A DNA stretch of 64,000 bases from Astrocystis sublimbata (lineage: Eukaryota; Ascomycota; Sordariomycetes; Xylariales; Xylariaceae), in the NCBI GenBank assembly GCA_022453515.1, contig JAJNNY010000069.1, forward strand, positions 1 through 64,000. Direction: 5' to 3'. The notes under the pieces are model-generated. The model was not told where the DNA came from, made no database searches, and worked only from the letters and a program-made list of their open reading frames with translations. This document shows positions 48,263 through 60,274 of the stretch, one piece after another. Position 1 is the first letter of the stretch. Each line of letters opens with the position of its first letter. Made by a program: the position numbers and the translations under genes.

Positions 48263-49894
48263 ATGGATCAATCCACACCCTCGTCGCCGCGGATGAGCCA
48301 AGGCCAGCACCAGCACCAGCACCGAGAGACTTCTCCTCTTCTCCCTCCGAGTTCCCGTTCCCGTCCCCAAGAGAGCTCTCCGCACCACGACGACGACGAC
48401 CAGAAACCCCCCGCAACCCAGACAGCCCATGCCATCATCTTCAAGATCTGCCTGATCGTCGCCGTCGCCGCCACGGCAGATAGCCTGATCGAGAGTCCGC
48501 AGCTGCGCATCTTCGAGTCCATCATCTGCTACCGGTACTATGAGGCCGCCGATCCCTCCAAGCTGCTGCTCGGCCGTCACGAGCTCGGCCCCGGCGCCCT
48601 CGGCGGCGTCGCTGAGAAGTGGTGCAAGGTGAACAGCGTCCAGACCGATGTCGCACTTCTCAGGGGATACCAGCAGACCCTCGATGGCATTCCCGCCCTG
48701 CTTCTCGGTGTTCCCTTCGGCCTGGCGGCTGACAGATTCGGGCGCAAGCCCATCTTGACGCTCGGCCTCGTCTCGCTTCTGCTTCGCGACGCCTGGGTTC
48801 AGCTGGTAACGTGGCTATGGCAGCAGTTTGATATTCGAGTGGTCTGGCTCTCTACCCTCCACGGCCTGCTAGGGGGCGGCAGCATCGTGCTGGTGGGCTT
48901 CCTCTTCGTCGCCATCAACGACGTGACGTCGGTTGAGGATCGTGCAAGTGTATTCATGCGCGCCGGCGCTGCCAGTCTCTTGCCAAACCTCCTCATTCCC
49001 CCGCTGGCCGCGAGGCTCATGATGTGGGACCCGTGGATTCCGTGCCTCTTAGGTATTCTCGCTCGCATAGTTTGCTGTGTGTCGATGATCCCTATGCCAG
49101 AGACCCTGAAGTCTAGGTCAAGTGACTCTCACCAAGGTTCCCAAGAACACACGAGGTCGCCAAGTCCGAGTGCTGAATCACTTCAAATCAAAGCCCCTAC
49201 ACTCTCGGCAAGATTATTTCATGCAACCAAACGCGCTGTGATCGGTCTCCGAGCCAATGTGCGTATCATATTTCTGGTCGCCTTGTTTGCCGGACACAGT
49301 ATGCTCGGCTCAACCTTCTCCATTCTTTTGCAGTATTCCTCTAAACGCTACAACGTGAACCTTTCAACCGCGACCCTTTTGATCACTGTCTACAACGCTG
49401 TCCGGGTAGCCATGTTACTGCTCATCATGCCTCTTTTAGTCGTCGCCATCAAGAAGTGGTTCCGCCTCTCCGAGCAGCAAAAGGACCTCTACACTTGTCG
49501 CGCGGGGTTCGTCTTGGTGCTCGTAGGCTGGAGTCTCATAGCCCTGTCGCCCAACATCCCGCTGTTTAGCATAAGTCTTGTCATTGCGGCAGCTGGGACC
49601 GCTCCCGTGTACCTGATTCTACGCAGTTTTCTTTCTTCCTTGATTTTAGAAGAGCATACGGCGCGCGTGTACAGTGCAACCTCAACCATGGACACTCTCG
49701 GATCCATGTTCGGAGGCGCTTTGGTTGCCAACTTGTTTGATCGGGGAATGGAGATTGAATGGATAGGGCTGCCATTCCTATTCCTAGGCCTCATCGGTCT
49801 ATTGTCGGCGCTAGTCATGTTTTTGAATAAGCCCACTCATATAGGTACCGGGTCGGATGAGGAGGAGAGGAGTAGTAGAGACGGTTCGACTTAG
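48263..49894 (+). CDS. MFS transporter
   Basis: Single exon, 543 residues. A hydrophilic N-terminal tail (about 55 residues, Ser/Pro/His/Asp-rich) precedes about 11-12 membrane helices, with a central Ser-rich loop near residues 285-320. The motif A loop is GLAADRFGRKPIL (about 153-165) and the second-half counterpart is weaker. Motif TSTMDTLGSMFGG occurs near the C-terminus. It resembles fungal MFS proteins of the tetracycline-resistance-like/multidrug type. It is divergent from the NRPS and is a candidate product exporter or precursor importer, alongside the ABC-C pump at the other end of the locus. An alternative start at 48293 would shorten the tail by 10 residues. Substrate unknown. Confidence 0.9.
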   Translation: MDQSTPSSPRMSQGQHQHQHRETSPLLPPSSRSRPQESSPHHDDDDQKPPATQTAHAIIFKICLIVAVAATADSLIESPQLRIFESIICYRYYEAADPSKLLLGRHELGPGALGGVAEKWCKVNSVQTDVALLRGYQQTLDGIPALLLGVPFGLAADRFGRKPILTLGLVSLLLRDAWVQLVTWLWQQFDIRVVWLSTLHGLLGGGSIVLVGFLFVAINDVTSVEDRASVFMRAGAASLLPNLLIPPLAARLMMWDPWIPCLLGILARIVCCVSMIPMPETLKSRSSDSHQGSQEHTRSPSPSAESLQIKAPTLSARLFHATKRAVIGLRANVRIIFLVALFAGHSMLGSTFSILLQYSSKRYNVNLSTATLLITVYNAVRVAMLLLIMPLLVVAIKKWFRLSEQQKDLYTCRAGFVLVLVGWSLIALSPNIPLFSISLVIAAAGTAPVYLILRSFLSSLILEEHTARVYSATSTMDTLGSMFGGALVANLFDRGMEIEWIGLPFLFLGLIGLLSALVMFLNKPTHIGTGSDEEERSSRDGST

Positions 49895-52029
49895 AAGTAG
49901 ACGCCGACTGCTAAATTAGAAAAGCCACTAGCGTACGAAACGTATCCCAGGAAGGCTAGACACATCCAAATTCCCCGTCAAGCACTGGTCTTATGTGACA
50001 CTAATGCAGCGGGCGCGGCAGCCTTAGGCTCACCTACATACCCAACTCTTGAGTACCTAGGCACCATTAGTACCAAAGTGATTACCAACTTTTGACCGCC
50101 TTGTGAGTTGGTAGCTTGAAATATCTTGTTCGTAGCACTCGTGATCCTATCAAGTACTTAATGTGTTAAAGACGAAAGGAGGCAATCGTATAGTTTCAAT
50201 GCCCGAAATTTCTTTGGTAGGATTTGGGGCGATGTGAAGTGTCTATGGATCATCGAACTGCTGATCAGCCCCAGCTCGTATTTTTTGCCCTCCCCCCAAA
50301 CATAGTGGCATAACAGGCGTTCGTAATGCCCTTCAAATGGGCCAAGAATGGGCGAGGTATGAAACAGAGCACCGACCGCTGCAGATCCCAAGGTTTGTAT
50401 ACCTATAATCCTTAGACCAACAAAGCTGTTCCAGTATCTAACTAGCAGCAGGGGATGCAGAGATCTACCAATCGACTTCAGTTGCCGTACAAGTATAGTT
50501 CACCCCTCATGGCTTTAAGCGCACTTCTTCGTGGGATTTAAGATTATGGTTAGAGTTAAATTGAGAGTTCTGACGCTTTCCACGCTCGTATGCTCGTGCG
50601 CCCAGCACACATAAACCTGAAAGCTTAACGTTAACTAGGTACAGTTCGTAACGAGGTTCGGAAACCATATCTCTACCCCTAAAGTCTAAATCATTCGGAG
50701 GCCTCGTGTATGGATGTCGTAAACAGTCCTCGTCATGATCATCGCGATTACCAATATGATTGCTCAGAAAACATGTCTACACCTTCTCCGCGAAAGTTTA
50801 AGTTTAGATATAAGCAGGGAGCAGTTGCCGCATAAAAGTTATAGTATTCTCTATAGTAGATCGAACTGTACCTAGTACCTTGCTCGGGACGCTTGTGTTA
50901 TCCCCCATGCTTGCTGATCGTCTCTGTCTGTTTCTGGTGTATTTTGCTTGCGAAGACCCCAAGATGGCGGAATCCCAGGGCGGTGGCCCTGCAATGCATG
51001 ATTGGCTCATGAAGGATATGTACCACGGTGCAATGGCGAAAAGAAAGGCACTGTACAACCAATTTTGTGAGGGCATGAGGTTAAAGGGCAGGAGCCAGGC
51101 AAGGGGGAGTCACATTAAGTATCCGAATATAAAATACCATATAAAATAGATACGATATTTCCCACCAGGTTCTTTGTAATTTATACCCCCCGTAGAAAGT
51201 GATACATAATGCTTATTTTATTATTATTACTTAGTTATATAGTAGTTATTTAAGTATAGTTTATTAATTATATAATTGTCATTCTATAATAAAAGGAATA
51301 TTTATTATATTATTTCTGGACATTTACCTCCACTTATGGATACCTACGAGTATACCGGATACTTACCTAAGGCACTTGCCAGTGGCCCATAGTTCCTGCA
51401 AAAAAGCTGGGGACTCTTGCCTTGGGTCATAACAGGTCTATGACGCAGGCACCCTTTTTCACAGTACAGTAGCTAGTTTTCGCGAGGTCGTCTCGCTAGG
51501 TAGCTCGCTTACTTACGAGACATACTCAATACACCGCTCAGTCACTATTCACATACAATTCGTGCTACTTCTTTGGCCTCGTTCTATCTGGTGTCATCAG
51601 TGATCTTACCCCCATATGCCGGGCTATATTAGTTAGGTGACCTACCTTTTGTATAAAACTCCAGGGCCCTTGGGCTTCTACCCGTTTTTCATTCCTTCGG
51701 CAGAGACACAATACAGAATCAGGTCTCCCATCCACCTTTGTGGTACCACTCCAGTGGTACGAGGCCTTTGTGTATACGCGAACCCTGGTACATTTGCTAA
51801 TGGCCTGACCGCTGAACCAGAATCCCGAGCTTTAACGGACGTTTACGCGATCGTAGAGGGCACTTTTCACAACGAGAATACCCGGACGACTGTTCTCAAT
51901 AACCGAGACGTCGTTCTGCGAGAATACAACATCGATATCAATCGACTAGAATGGATCGAGGTGTATACCTAGTCATGATATGCTTATCGAAGAAGTATAT
52001 ATGGCCCAGCTCCAGGCAGACCCCAGGCA
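49895..52029. other. Spacer with very AT-rich segment
   Basis: No supported gene. Bases about 51180-51320 are extremely AT-rich (runs of ATTATTA/TAATTAT), in the style of an RIP-affected or telomere/transposon-remnant tract. The ORF 51637-51972 (plus) has no recognisable content. Confidence 0.4.
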
Positions 52030-52972
52030 CGGCGCTCTCATCCATCGAAGATTATTGCATGGCAAGCAATAAGGAAATCTGATTACGATAGACTATACGA
52101 GGACCGCGTCGAGTATACGAGCGCGAACTTGGCGTTTTACGCATTTCTAGGCTATGAGCTCGGAGCGAAAGGCACCCGGATGGTGATAAACGCACGAAAG
52201 TCAATCGGAGTTTTGTTTGTCGAGCGCATTGTCGTTCGAAACGAGGACTTTGCCAAGGACTTCCGTAATTCCTTCTTCTTTTTCCTCCTAACCCTCTTCT
52301 TCCTCTACTCCTCCCTTGATTCGTTTCCGGACAATATCCGGATCATGTCCCATAGCGCAGGAGCGGTCGTCCGTCATCGCTTCTCAAAACAAACCAAACA
52401 CCCCAGGCACCTCAGAACGAATTGTTGCCAGGCCCTCACATGATACCAATCTATACCAAAAGATTTTACAGCGCATTGGTGGACATGTCGTGCCTATCTT
52501 GGGCGTCTTTTTAAATACAATTCCAATCTTCCTGGGTTATAGGAAGCTTCCACCAAGCATGGTGGTCGTTGGATCCAACTCACTAGCTATCTCCGCAGCC
52601 TGTCATCCCTCAATCCATTCCCAGGCACAAATTTCAGTCAACTCCCCGACTCGGAATCCTCTCGAAGATAACGACATGGCGAGTGAAGGGATCAATCATG
52701 ATATGATGACGGGAAGTGAAGAAGGCATTGAGGCTGTCGTCGAGGAGTCAAGATCAATGTTGCGACACCAAGACAGTGAGTCTTCCGGGGATCACAACAT
52801 AGACGATGCAAAGAACAATGTGTTAGGAATGATTGCAATGGGGAAGATACGCTGGGGTGTCGTCAAGATGCCGTCGGAGTGGTATAAATTTTCGGTTCGA
52901 GACGAGGAACTAGAGCATCTCAGCTTTGGAGTTGAAGAGGACGGAGTCATGCCCCCTAAGCCTGGAAGGTGA
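52030..52972 (+). CDS. Possible conserved hypothetical fungal protein, exons unresolved
   Basis: Two coding-like blocks on the plus strand. The first, about 52040-52270, reads KSDYDRLYEDRVEYT then FYAFLGYELGAKGTRMVINA. The second, about 52460-52972, contains SMVVVGSNSLAISAACHPS, NPLEDNDMASEG, then KIRWGVVKMPSEWYKFSV and LEHLSFGVEEDGV..PP, ending at a stop at 52972. Such strings recall a widely conserved ascomycete protein with no assigned function, which I recognise only by pattern. The 5' end and the splice between the blocks were not resolved, and an intervening hydrophobic F/L-rich run may be intronic. It converges on the receptor gene. Treat boundaries as approximate. Confidence 0.35.
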
Positions 52973-53234
52973 TATGCATGAGGATAAATTCATAATAATA
53001 TTGCGTTTCACAGAGCATAGTATCAGCTTCCTTTATGCTAATTTTATATTCTTGGAGCTCTCCACGTATAGAATTTGTGACTACGTACCCCCACTCGCCA
53101 ATGTCCATCTGTCTGTCTTTCTAGAGGTAATTACATCATGTCAGCTGGGCTTGCTTTGCCTACCACCATGTATCCCGTGCCAAGGACGAGTCTACATACT
53201 AGATTAGACATAACCTGACTTAATCCAAGAATCT

Positions 53235-54655
53235 TCACAGATATTGCCGCCCCGTCGGCTGTGCCTGGAAGCTGGTGCTTGATTCGAAGCCAGTATCAAC
53301 TGAAGGTTTTGTTGTTGACGAGTCCTCATGCTTTGGCGGGTATAGCCCACCCTCCAATGAGCCGAGCTCGAAGGTGTCGGGTTTTTGTCTCTTGTGAAAA
53401 ACGGTTCCCAAACTTGAGAAAAAGCGACTGCTAGTAACACGTTGCTGTACAGGGTAGAGGGTTGGCAAACATGCACTAACTACCCCGACATTGCTTTCGA
53501 CGATGGTCCAGTAGTAGACAGGTGAATAGTACCCTAAAAGAAAGTCAGTGTTAAGGTCAAGTGGATTGGGTGTGGCGGTGGACGCACAAGTTAAGTCGGG
53601 GATCGCGGTATTAGCCAGAACACGATATATTTGTGTCAAAAACCCTATCCTGATGAGGCCAACGATGCTAACCAAGATCCCGAGGAGGAATATACCAATG
53701 AGTGTTAGTTTCCTGGAGAGAGACATCTGTAGCTGCCAGACTTTGTACACTGGGAGGAGCAAGATCAAGACTAGATACAAATGAAAAGTCAGTTATAGAT
53801 CACCTCAAGTTATAAAAATGGTATAAAAATATCATAAGAATGTTATGTTTATCTTACAATCCGTTATGAAGTCAGTCGCGAGACCTGTTGTAAATAATTT
53901 AACAAGATCAACAGAGTGATAAGGTACACTGGAGTCCCAATGCGCCTGTACTGGTATGCGAGAGACTGTGAGAATGTCTTAGCGTCCGGATTATACTAGC
54001 TTGTCCCTTAGTCTGAAGATTCACTTACACCCGACAGAAAACGTGAAGGTAATTGTCCACGCAATCACCACGCCGATTAACACCCAGACGGTGGTGACGA
54101 ATCTGGGAGTCACAAATATTCGCTTATAGAGAAGCAAAACAGCTATCTTTGCGGCACCCACAGCTGGCCATGTCAGAAGTTCGAGCACGAATACTGTCTA
54201 AACATGCATGTGAGTCGCGCAACGTGAATTTCAGGCCCATTACTACGTACCTTTCCAAAAGCGATCGATGCTTCGATGTCGACTGGGCGTCCCTTCTCAT
54301 CCACCTTTTCGTGAGCTCCAAGACCACCCGAAATAGTCACTGTAAGATGGTTTAGCTTTTCCAAAGTTTGAAGCAAAGCTCTTGGGTGCATAGGGGTTAC
54401 CTACTGACTAGTAGATCGGCTGTGACGCCAAGCGCGAGCACCTAATATCATGTCAAGTAAGCTTCTGATATTTGGTACTAGCGATTGTCAGTCAGGGTGG
54501 TTTCTTACGAGAGCTACTAGAGCAGCCCAATCATCTGCGCCGGGTTTTTGCTTGTTGAGCTGGCGTGCTTTAAAGCGAAGTATCACAGCCGTGATTGATA
54601 GGATAGGGAAAGCAATCCCCAGGCTTAAAATGGTGGGCTGCTGTCCGACAAGCAT
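53235..54655 (-). CDS. PTH11/SAT4-type rhodopsin-fold membrane receptor
   Basis: A seven-exon model (54655-54509, 54441-54405, 54339-54251, 54197-54029, 53965-53858, 53770-53588, 53533-53235) gives 343 residues with consistent frames. It shows seven hydrophobic helices: an N-terminal helix ending with RFKARQ and the ADDW motif, GGLGAH after helix 3, a FVLELLTWPAVGAAKIAVLLLYKRIF block, a WDSS/D-x-x-TD stretch leading to LILLLPVYKVWQLQMSLSRK, then WTIVESNVGVVSACLPTL before a 95-residue Ser/Pro-rich cytoplasmic tail. This is the fungal rhodopsin-domain (SAT4-like) family often annotated as PTH11-type GPCR or integral membrane protein. It may sense an external cue. It is divergent from the CYP68-like gene, but involvement in that cluster is unproven. 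Confidence 0.83.
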
Positions 54656-55367
54656 GGTAGCTGTTCGCGCTGGGCAAGAGTGTGATGCTGGGCAGACTGG
54701 AAAAAGATCAACATGACGCTGGGGGTGGGCTACTGGCTAAGAATTCCGACATTCGTGGAAGTGGAGAGAGGTAATAAACGATTCGCAAAGTCGTTAATTA
54801 CCTCTTCCATTAGATTTGATTTAGGGGCTAAGCAGTAAGCATCCCCCTCGTCGTAGGCCTGCGTATAAGGGCCGTAGCACTTATTGCGCGGTCATACCGG
54901 TCAGCTGCATTTAGACGCATGTTCGGAGGAGTGCGGTGGCATCGCGTTTCCCTAGGCGGCCAGAGATCTGCACTCAAGTCAAGGCTCACGTTATTTTCGA
55001 CATGCCACGCCTGCAAGGGATACTACTTGATAATTTTCCCAATGCAAAGCGACGAGCGATGAGCGACGTTCGGTTACTTGATTTGAAGTAGCACCATTGA
55101 TTTCAAATGGTCTATATCTGCCCCTGTAGAAAGGCTTTGTACTCACAGTGCGATATGCCCAGAAGTAAGCCCAATGAGGCGGAACATTAAATCGGCGTTG
55201 GTCTAAAAATATAACACAAGTTGTGTCAATGTTTCTCGTTCATTGTCTCATCACGTGTTAGGGTGCTAGCCTGCTGTGGGACTCAGACGTCTGGTCTTGC
55301 GACTTCTGATACCCAAACTTTTGAACACTTCTAACCCCATTGTGCCACCCTTATCACTGTGCCGACC
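54656..55367. other. Divergent spacer, receptor and CYP68-like P450
   Basis: About 710 bp between two divergent starts. No gene seen. Confidence 0.45.
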
Positions 55368-57244
55368 ATGTATCCTGAGATCATTGCCTTGTTGGTCGCA
55401 GCTTGGATGCTGGCGACAGTTACGGAGAGTATTTGCAACCCTCGACTTGCAGTGCCTAGACTTGGCACGAACCCAAGTCTTTTCACTTTGCGCAAATGGT
55501 GGTAAGTATAGGGGGAGAACAGCGCAATACAGCGAACACAGACGCTGGCGCTATCGCAACTCTGAGTCTCCTTCCCCTATCAAGCTTCCCAAGAAATAAA
55601 CGCAGCTGATCAAGGCATTGTTGCAGGGCAAGATGGACATGGGCCAAGTATGGCCATGACCATGTGCGACGACGTTATGAACAGGTATGTGACGAATGAC
55701 CATTGCGGAACGGTAAACCGGCTTAACAAGACATAGGCTAAAGATGAGAATTATGTAACCCAAACAATTATGAGCGACGTGCTTGTTATTGCTCCCAAAT
55801 ACCTCAACGAACTGAACATGCTTCCTGAGTCTAAGCTCAGCTCAACAGCGGAATTGGTCGAGCGGGTAATGGGGCAGTTCACGGGCGTGGATCTTCTTCT
55901 CCGCGATCATCTGTCGCATGATATTTGTAGAGGTCCTCTGAGGAAGGGTCTAGGTCTGTCATGGCAATACTATCCTTATGTCACGGTGCTAACTTTCTAC
56001 ACAGCCGATTTGGTCCCTATCATGGCCCAAGAGCTTGTTGCAACAATGTCTGAGCGATTAAATCAGCCTGTTTCCAATGGTAAGTCAAGCACCTCTCAAG
56101 CATAACTAGTGATAGTATTGATGAAGTGACCAGAGCCGACAGTATTGGTAGCTTACAAGCTCATGTACTCCCTTATCGATGCAATGACTTCGCGTGTGTT
56201 TGTCGGAAAGGAACATTGTCACAACAAGCTCTGGAAGAACGCGCTGACAAATTTGCCGGCTGATGTCGAAATCACGAAACTCACTTTGCTGCCATTTCCA
56301 AGGTTCATCCGGGGACTCCTTGCTCCTCTCATCCCTCGGCGCAACCGAGTCTTCCGGCAACGTGCCGAGGTTCGAGAGCTGCTCTTCTCCACGCCAGAGA
56401 CACTTGCAGTCACAAAGGAACCAAGTGTGTTAAATTTCTTCATTGAGAGCGGAAAGGATCAAAACCCTGATACCATTACTGCAAGATTGATGATCCTATC
56501 AGGCGCTGCAGTGAGTCTTGTCCAGTCAGTTGCTGCAGTGACTGAGGTTGACGATACAACACATCTAGCTTCATACATCCTCTATGGCGCTCACGCATGC
56601 GATCTTCGATCTTTGCGCCATGCCAGAGTACATAGAGCCTCTACGATCGGAGGCGCAAGCGTCCTATTCTCTAGAGAACGATAAATGGGAACTGTCCACG
56701 GTCCAAAGACTACGGCGTTTGGATAGTTTTCTAAAGGAGTCCCAACGCCTCAGCAATGCGAGGTTTTGTAAGTAACCATTTTGACATTCTACTTGTCCCA
56801 TTGCTAACCGGATAAATTGTAGTGGGATTCAACCGCATCGCGACGGATACCATCAAACTATCGGACGGCCTTATCATCCCTCGTGGGACCAAGATCGCTC
56901 TACCTGGCGGCGCTATGAGATATGACGCCCAATTCTACGAACAACCTGACAAGTTTGATCGACTTCGGTTCTATCGCGTTGATGAAAGCGACGGCGGAAC
57001 AACGAATATTCAGCAAGACTTCGTCGGTATTGAACCGGGCAACCTGACATGGGGAAATGGAAGATTCACTTGTCCTGGACGTTGGTATGCGTCGGCAATG
57101 GTCAAGTTGATCCTGGCAGAATTGCTGCTTTCTTATGACATCAGCTTTGCCGACGGCCAGACTCAGCGCCCAGAGAACCGACACTATGACATGGACCTTC
57201 TCCCCAGTAATACTCAGAAAATAGTGTTGCGCCCGAGGAAATAA
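55368..57244 (+). CDS. CYP68-like cytochrome P450
   Basis: A seven-exon model (55368-55501, 55627-55684, 55737-55953, 56005-56079, 56134-56510, 56569-56767, 56823-57244) gives 493 residues. Without splicing the 5' region seems broken, but these junctions restore RKWWARWTWAKYGHDHVRRR, then YEQAKDENYV and VLVIAPKYLNELNMLPESKLSS, typical of fungal CYP68/ent-kaurene-oxidase-like enzymes. The I-helix is SGAALHTSSMALTH, with the acid/alcohol-type motif of this subgroup; E-x-x-R is ESQR; the heme loop is WGNGRFTCPGRW with Cys ligand. A short N-terminal helix anchors it in the ER membrane. It lies near the HAD-terpene cyclase and probably oxidises its product. The exon-3 donor (GTCTGTC) is the weakest splice site. 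Confidence 0.85.
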
Positions 57245-57545
57245 TCGAGCATGACATTGGCGACATGAAAGTGTTTCAAATGGCTCAACAGTCGTGGATC
57301 CAAATCTTCCTATCTCACATCCAATACAATCATCATCTGTTATTTAGCACTATCCTCATCTTTGTGATCGTAACATGATTGTCATTATGAGACCTTGTTC
57401 TAATTATTGTATCAAAGTGCCGAGATATTGCCTAACCTCTGTTGCTGAGCGAGTTGGAGAAGAGAACTGCGTAAATAAGTATACCAAATCACAACTGCAC
57501 AAAAGTCCAAGTGTATTTCGAGAGGGTCAATTGCCAATCTAAAGA

Positions 57546-58759
57546 TTACAAAAATGCCCTCGTTTGATTACCACACCATTGCACGAACTTCTCCGCAATT
57601 CCGTTGCCGGTCAGGGAATCCTCCACGCCTTCTGGGAGGCTACCTAGTCTCCCCCAGGGGTAAACATAAGCTCCACTCCTATCGGGTGTTATCTCAGGAG
57701 CAAGCGCTGTCCATAACTCCGTATATGCTCCGTGGATTGGAGTGTGCAAGATTGCCTTGTCCTGGACCTATGTTAGTCTTAAGAAACACCGTAAAGTATG
57801 GGAAACCTTTGGGCTGGTCTCAAGGAATCGTACTGTAATCCAATGATCAAACCCGGTCCAATTCCTCTGAAGCCCTGTTCTCAGGTTGCCTGGGTTAAAC
57901 GCAACATGGATAATGCCAGTTTCCGCGGTTGTTTTAGAAAGCTCACGTGCAAGAAAGACGTTGCCGACTTTAGTTTGCGCGTAATTGGGTTTCACACCCT
58001 TATCCGCTGGTCGACCATCGGGTTCAATGACGATACCATTGGGGTCGGGGGTGGCAACATGAACGGCAACAGATGCGGCCCAGAGCACACGAACGCTAGC
58101 TGTTGGTGTGGAGGGGTTCGAGGCAGTCTTGGCGAGGAGGGGTCGCAGGAGCTGGTAAAGAAGATAAGGTGCCAAGCAGTTGGTTCCCACTTGTAGGTCG
58201 TTTCCTTGGGCATCGGTACTTCCTTGCGCAGGGTACATCACCTATTATCTCAGAAACAAATTAGGATCAAGATGAGTCTTGTAAACGAGATGAACGAGAG
58301 GTAAGGCAAGGGTGTTGACAAAAAGACGGTGCGTTACGAACAGCAGCATTGTTAACGAGGACGTCGAGACGCGATTCCTGGGACGTAAATGTCTCGACAG
58401 CGGGTTTGACAGAAGAGAGGTCGGAGAGATCTAATGATAGGTACTTCAATCGCCCCTTGCTCCTGGGTGCCGCTTCTTGAATATCAGCTATCGCTTTTTG
58501 GCCCTTGGATTGAGAGCGGCCTGCAATCCAGACCACAGCATTATGCCCGTAAAGAATCTTGCACAGCTCATAACCGACTCCGCCGTAACCTCCGGTGACT
58601 AGGAAGACCTGCAGCGACACAGAAATTATTAAGACGCAATGCGGGAAAGGGGGGGGGGGGGAAGTGCTCTTGACTTACGCGCCCTGTTTGGTCGGGGCAG
58701 TTTCTCTCTGTAAGAGGCGCTGTGGGAATGAAGAAAAACTGACTGAAGACGTTCCCCAT
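57546..58759 (-). CDS. Short-chain dehydrogenase/reductase
   Basis: Four exons (58759-58679, 58608-58342, 58241-57834, 57767-57546) give 325 residues with frames consistent at each junction. The Rossmann motif is VTGGYGGVGYEL (T-G-x-x-x-G-x-G), NADP-favouring AGRSQSKG follows, the NNAA strand is LDVLVNNAAV, the catalytic Ser lies in VLWAASVA and the catalytic pair is YAQTK. The N-terminal MGNVFSQFFFIP resembles plant/fungal WW-oxidoreductase-like SDRs. It converges on the CYP68-like P450 (about 300 bp between 3' ends) and probably oxidises an alcohol made by it. Intron 1 contains a 13-G homopolymer. The third acceptor/second donor uses a non-consensus GTTCGT donor, so that junction is the least certain. 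Confidence 0.83.
58649..58661. repeat. G homopolymer (13 nt)
   Basis: Run of 13 G in intron 1 of the SDR; the length may be a sequencing or assembly estimate. Confidence 0.8.
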
Positions 58760-60274
58760 GATGAGCAGTCAATGCGAAAACCAAAGACTCCTACACTACT
58801 GTATTGTTGAGAGACAGAACGGTAGATGGACAAAGATGCTTATTGCAAATGGCGCCAAGTTGTTCAAATCGAGGAATGACGTGATTGGGAACAAACCGTC
58901 CTCTCACATCAACTCACCACTTCAAGGTCTAAAAAGCAGGCGGGGTGTTGCGTCGTACACAACGCCCTACGCGTCAATGGGATGACCCCTCAGTGCCTTG
59001 CCCTTTGTTTGACCGCACATCTTACCCAATTCTCCACTGAATTGAGCCTCTCCCTGTCCCCTCAGCCCACCGACCGGAAAATAGAGTGAAAAACATGCAT
59101 GTCTGCGTCAGATCCCAACCATGCTGCATCGCAAGATGGGCACTAAACAAGCAGCGTGACGATCCGAGCCCCCGAGAAGCGCCTCAAGTCAGCGCGAAGT
59201 TGAGTTGGGCTAAGCTGTGATGGGGGCTATAGCAGCGAGATGGCTTATAAAGATACGGCGTATTCTGATATGAGACACGACACAGCGACAGTATGACAGG
59301 GAGCTATGTGCTGAATCCTGCCGGTCTGCTTAGCAAAAGTACCATGCTTTCTCCAGACACCCCATACTATAGCTAGTGGCCCCGCCCCCGGGCGCAGGGT
59401 TAAGTCGCCAGTGCCTGCAGGCTGCCGGTGCTTTTAACCAATTAAGGGGGACATTTGGAGGCGACGAGCACAAGTGAACCACAGTGCGCTGCATTAATGT
59501 CGCACAACATTAGTGATTGGCGGTATTAGCTCCCAATTAAGTGCTGATTTAAATACTCCTTCGGGGGCTAGTTGAGAATGTGTGGGTGAGCTCGGTAAGC
59601 CTACAAACCGATCTACTGCTAGGATGCTAGGTACTCCCACCAACCCGAATCATTATCAGCTTAGTGCTGAGATCTCACCTCATCTAATGCAACTTTATAC
59701 TTAGATCCTGTTGGCTCGGGCACTTTGGGGTCCTGAATTCCGGTAGTACTAAGCTTGATAGGCGAGGCAGGCTGTGGGAGGGATATAGCTAATTGGTTCA
59801 CAGTTGATTTGTTGCCAATCTGACGACGTCTCGAATTTCAGGGCGCCGGTCACAGTGTGGGTTGCTAACAATTATTGCAAAACCTTCATACTGCGACATG
59901 AAGGATGACGTGGCCAAACCGAACTCCCGAGTCCTCCCCACGCCTTGCATCTAGGATTTCGCGGAAAGTGCAAAAAGTGTTGGGGGCACTCAGGTCAAAG
60001 AAATCAAACCAACCATCCCCTGATGGTTAACAGGGCTGATTCTACTCACCGTATTCACCGTATTCACCGGATGAAAACGGGGTACAATCATGAATCAGAT
60101 ATAATGAATACATACAGGAGCCAAGCACAGGAAAGGGGCGAGAATAATTGATGACTGGATTTCATACGTAGGCTATTGATCAGGTTTCACCAAATCCTCT
60201 CGCTCTATGCGGAGATTATGCGCTCACCGAAGTAGTATTCTCATAATGATAATAGTAAGGGGACTAGAACCATC
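58760..60274. other. Gene-poor spacer
   Basis: 1.5 kb upstream of the SDR and downstream of the third P450. No gene seen apart from a 9-bp triple repeat at 60044-60070. Confidence 0.5.
60044..60070. repeat. 9-bp tandem repeat, three copies
   Basis: ACTCACCGT, ATTCACCGT, ATTCACCGG, in direct tandem. Confidence 0.75.

Noticed and set aside
49489..49836. 115-codon minus-strand ORF over the MFS gene
   Set aside because: Antisense shadow of a real coding region with clear transporter motifs.
51637..51972. 111-codon plus-strand ORF
   Set aside because: No recognisable motif or link to the hypothetical protein blocks downstream; could be coding but is not supported.
55502..55736. Apparent disruption at the 5' end of the CYP68-like P450
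   Set aside because: Two introns (55502-55626 and 55685-55736) recover the conserved WARWTWAKYG to YEQAKDE stretch in one frame.
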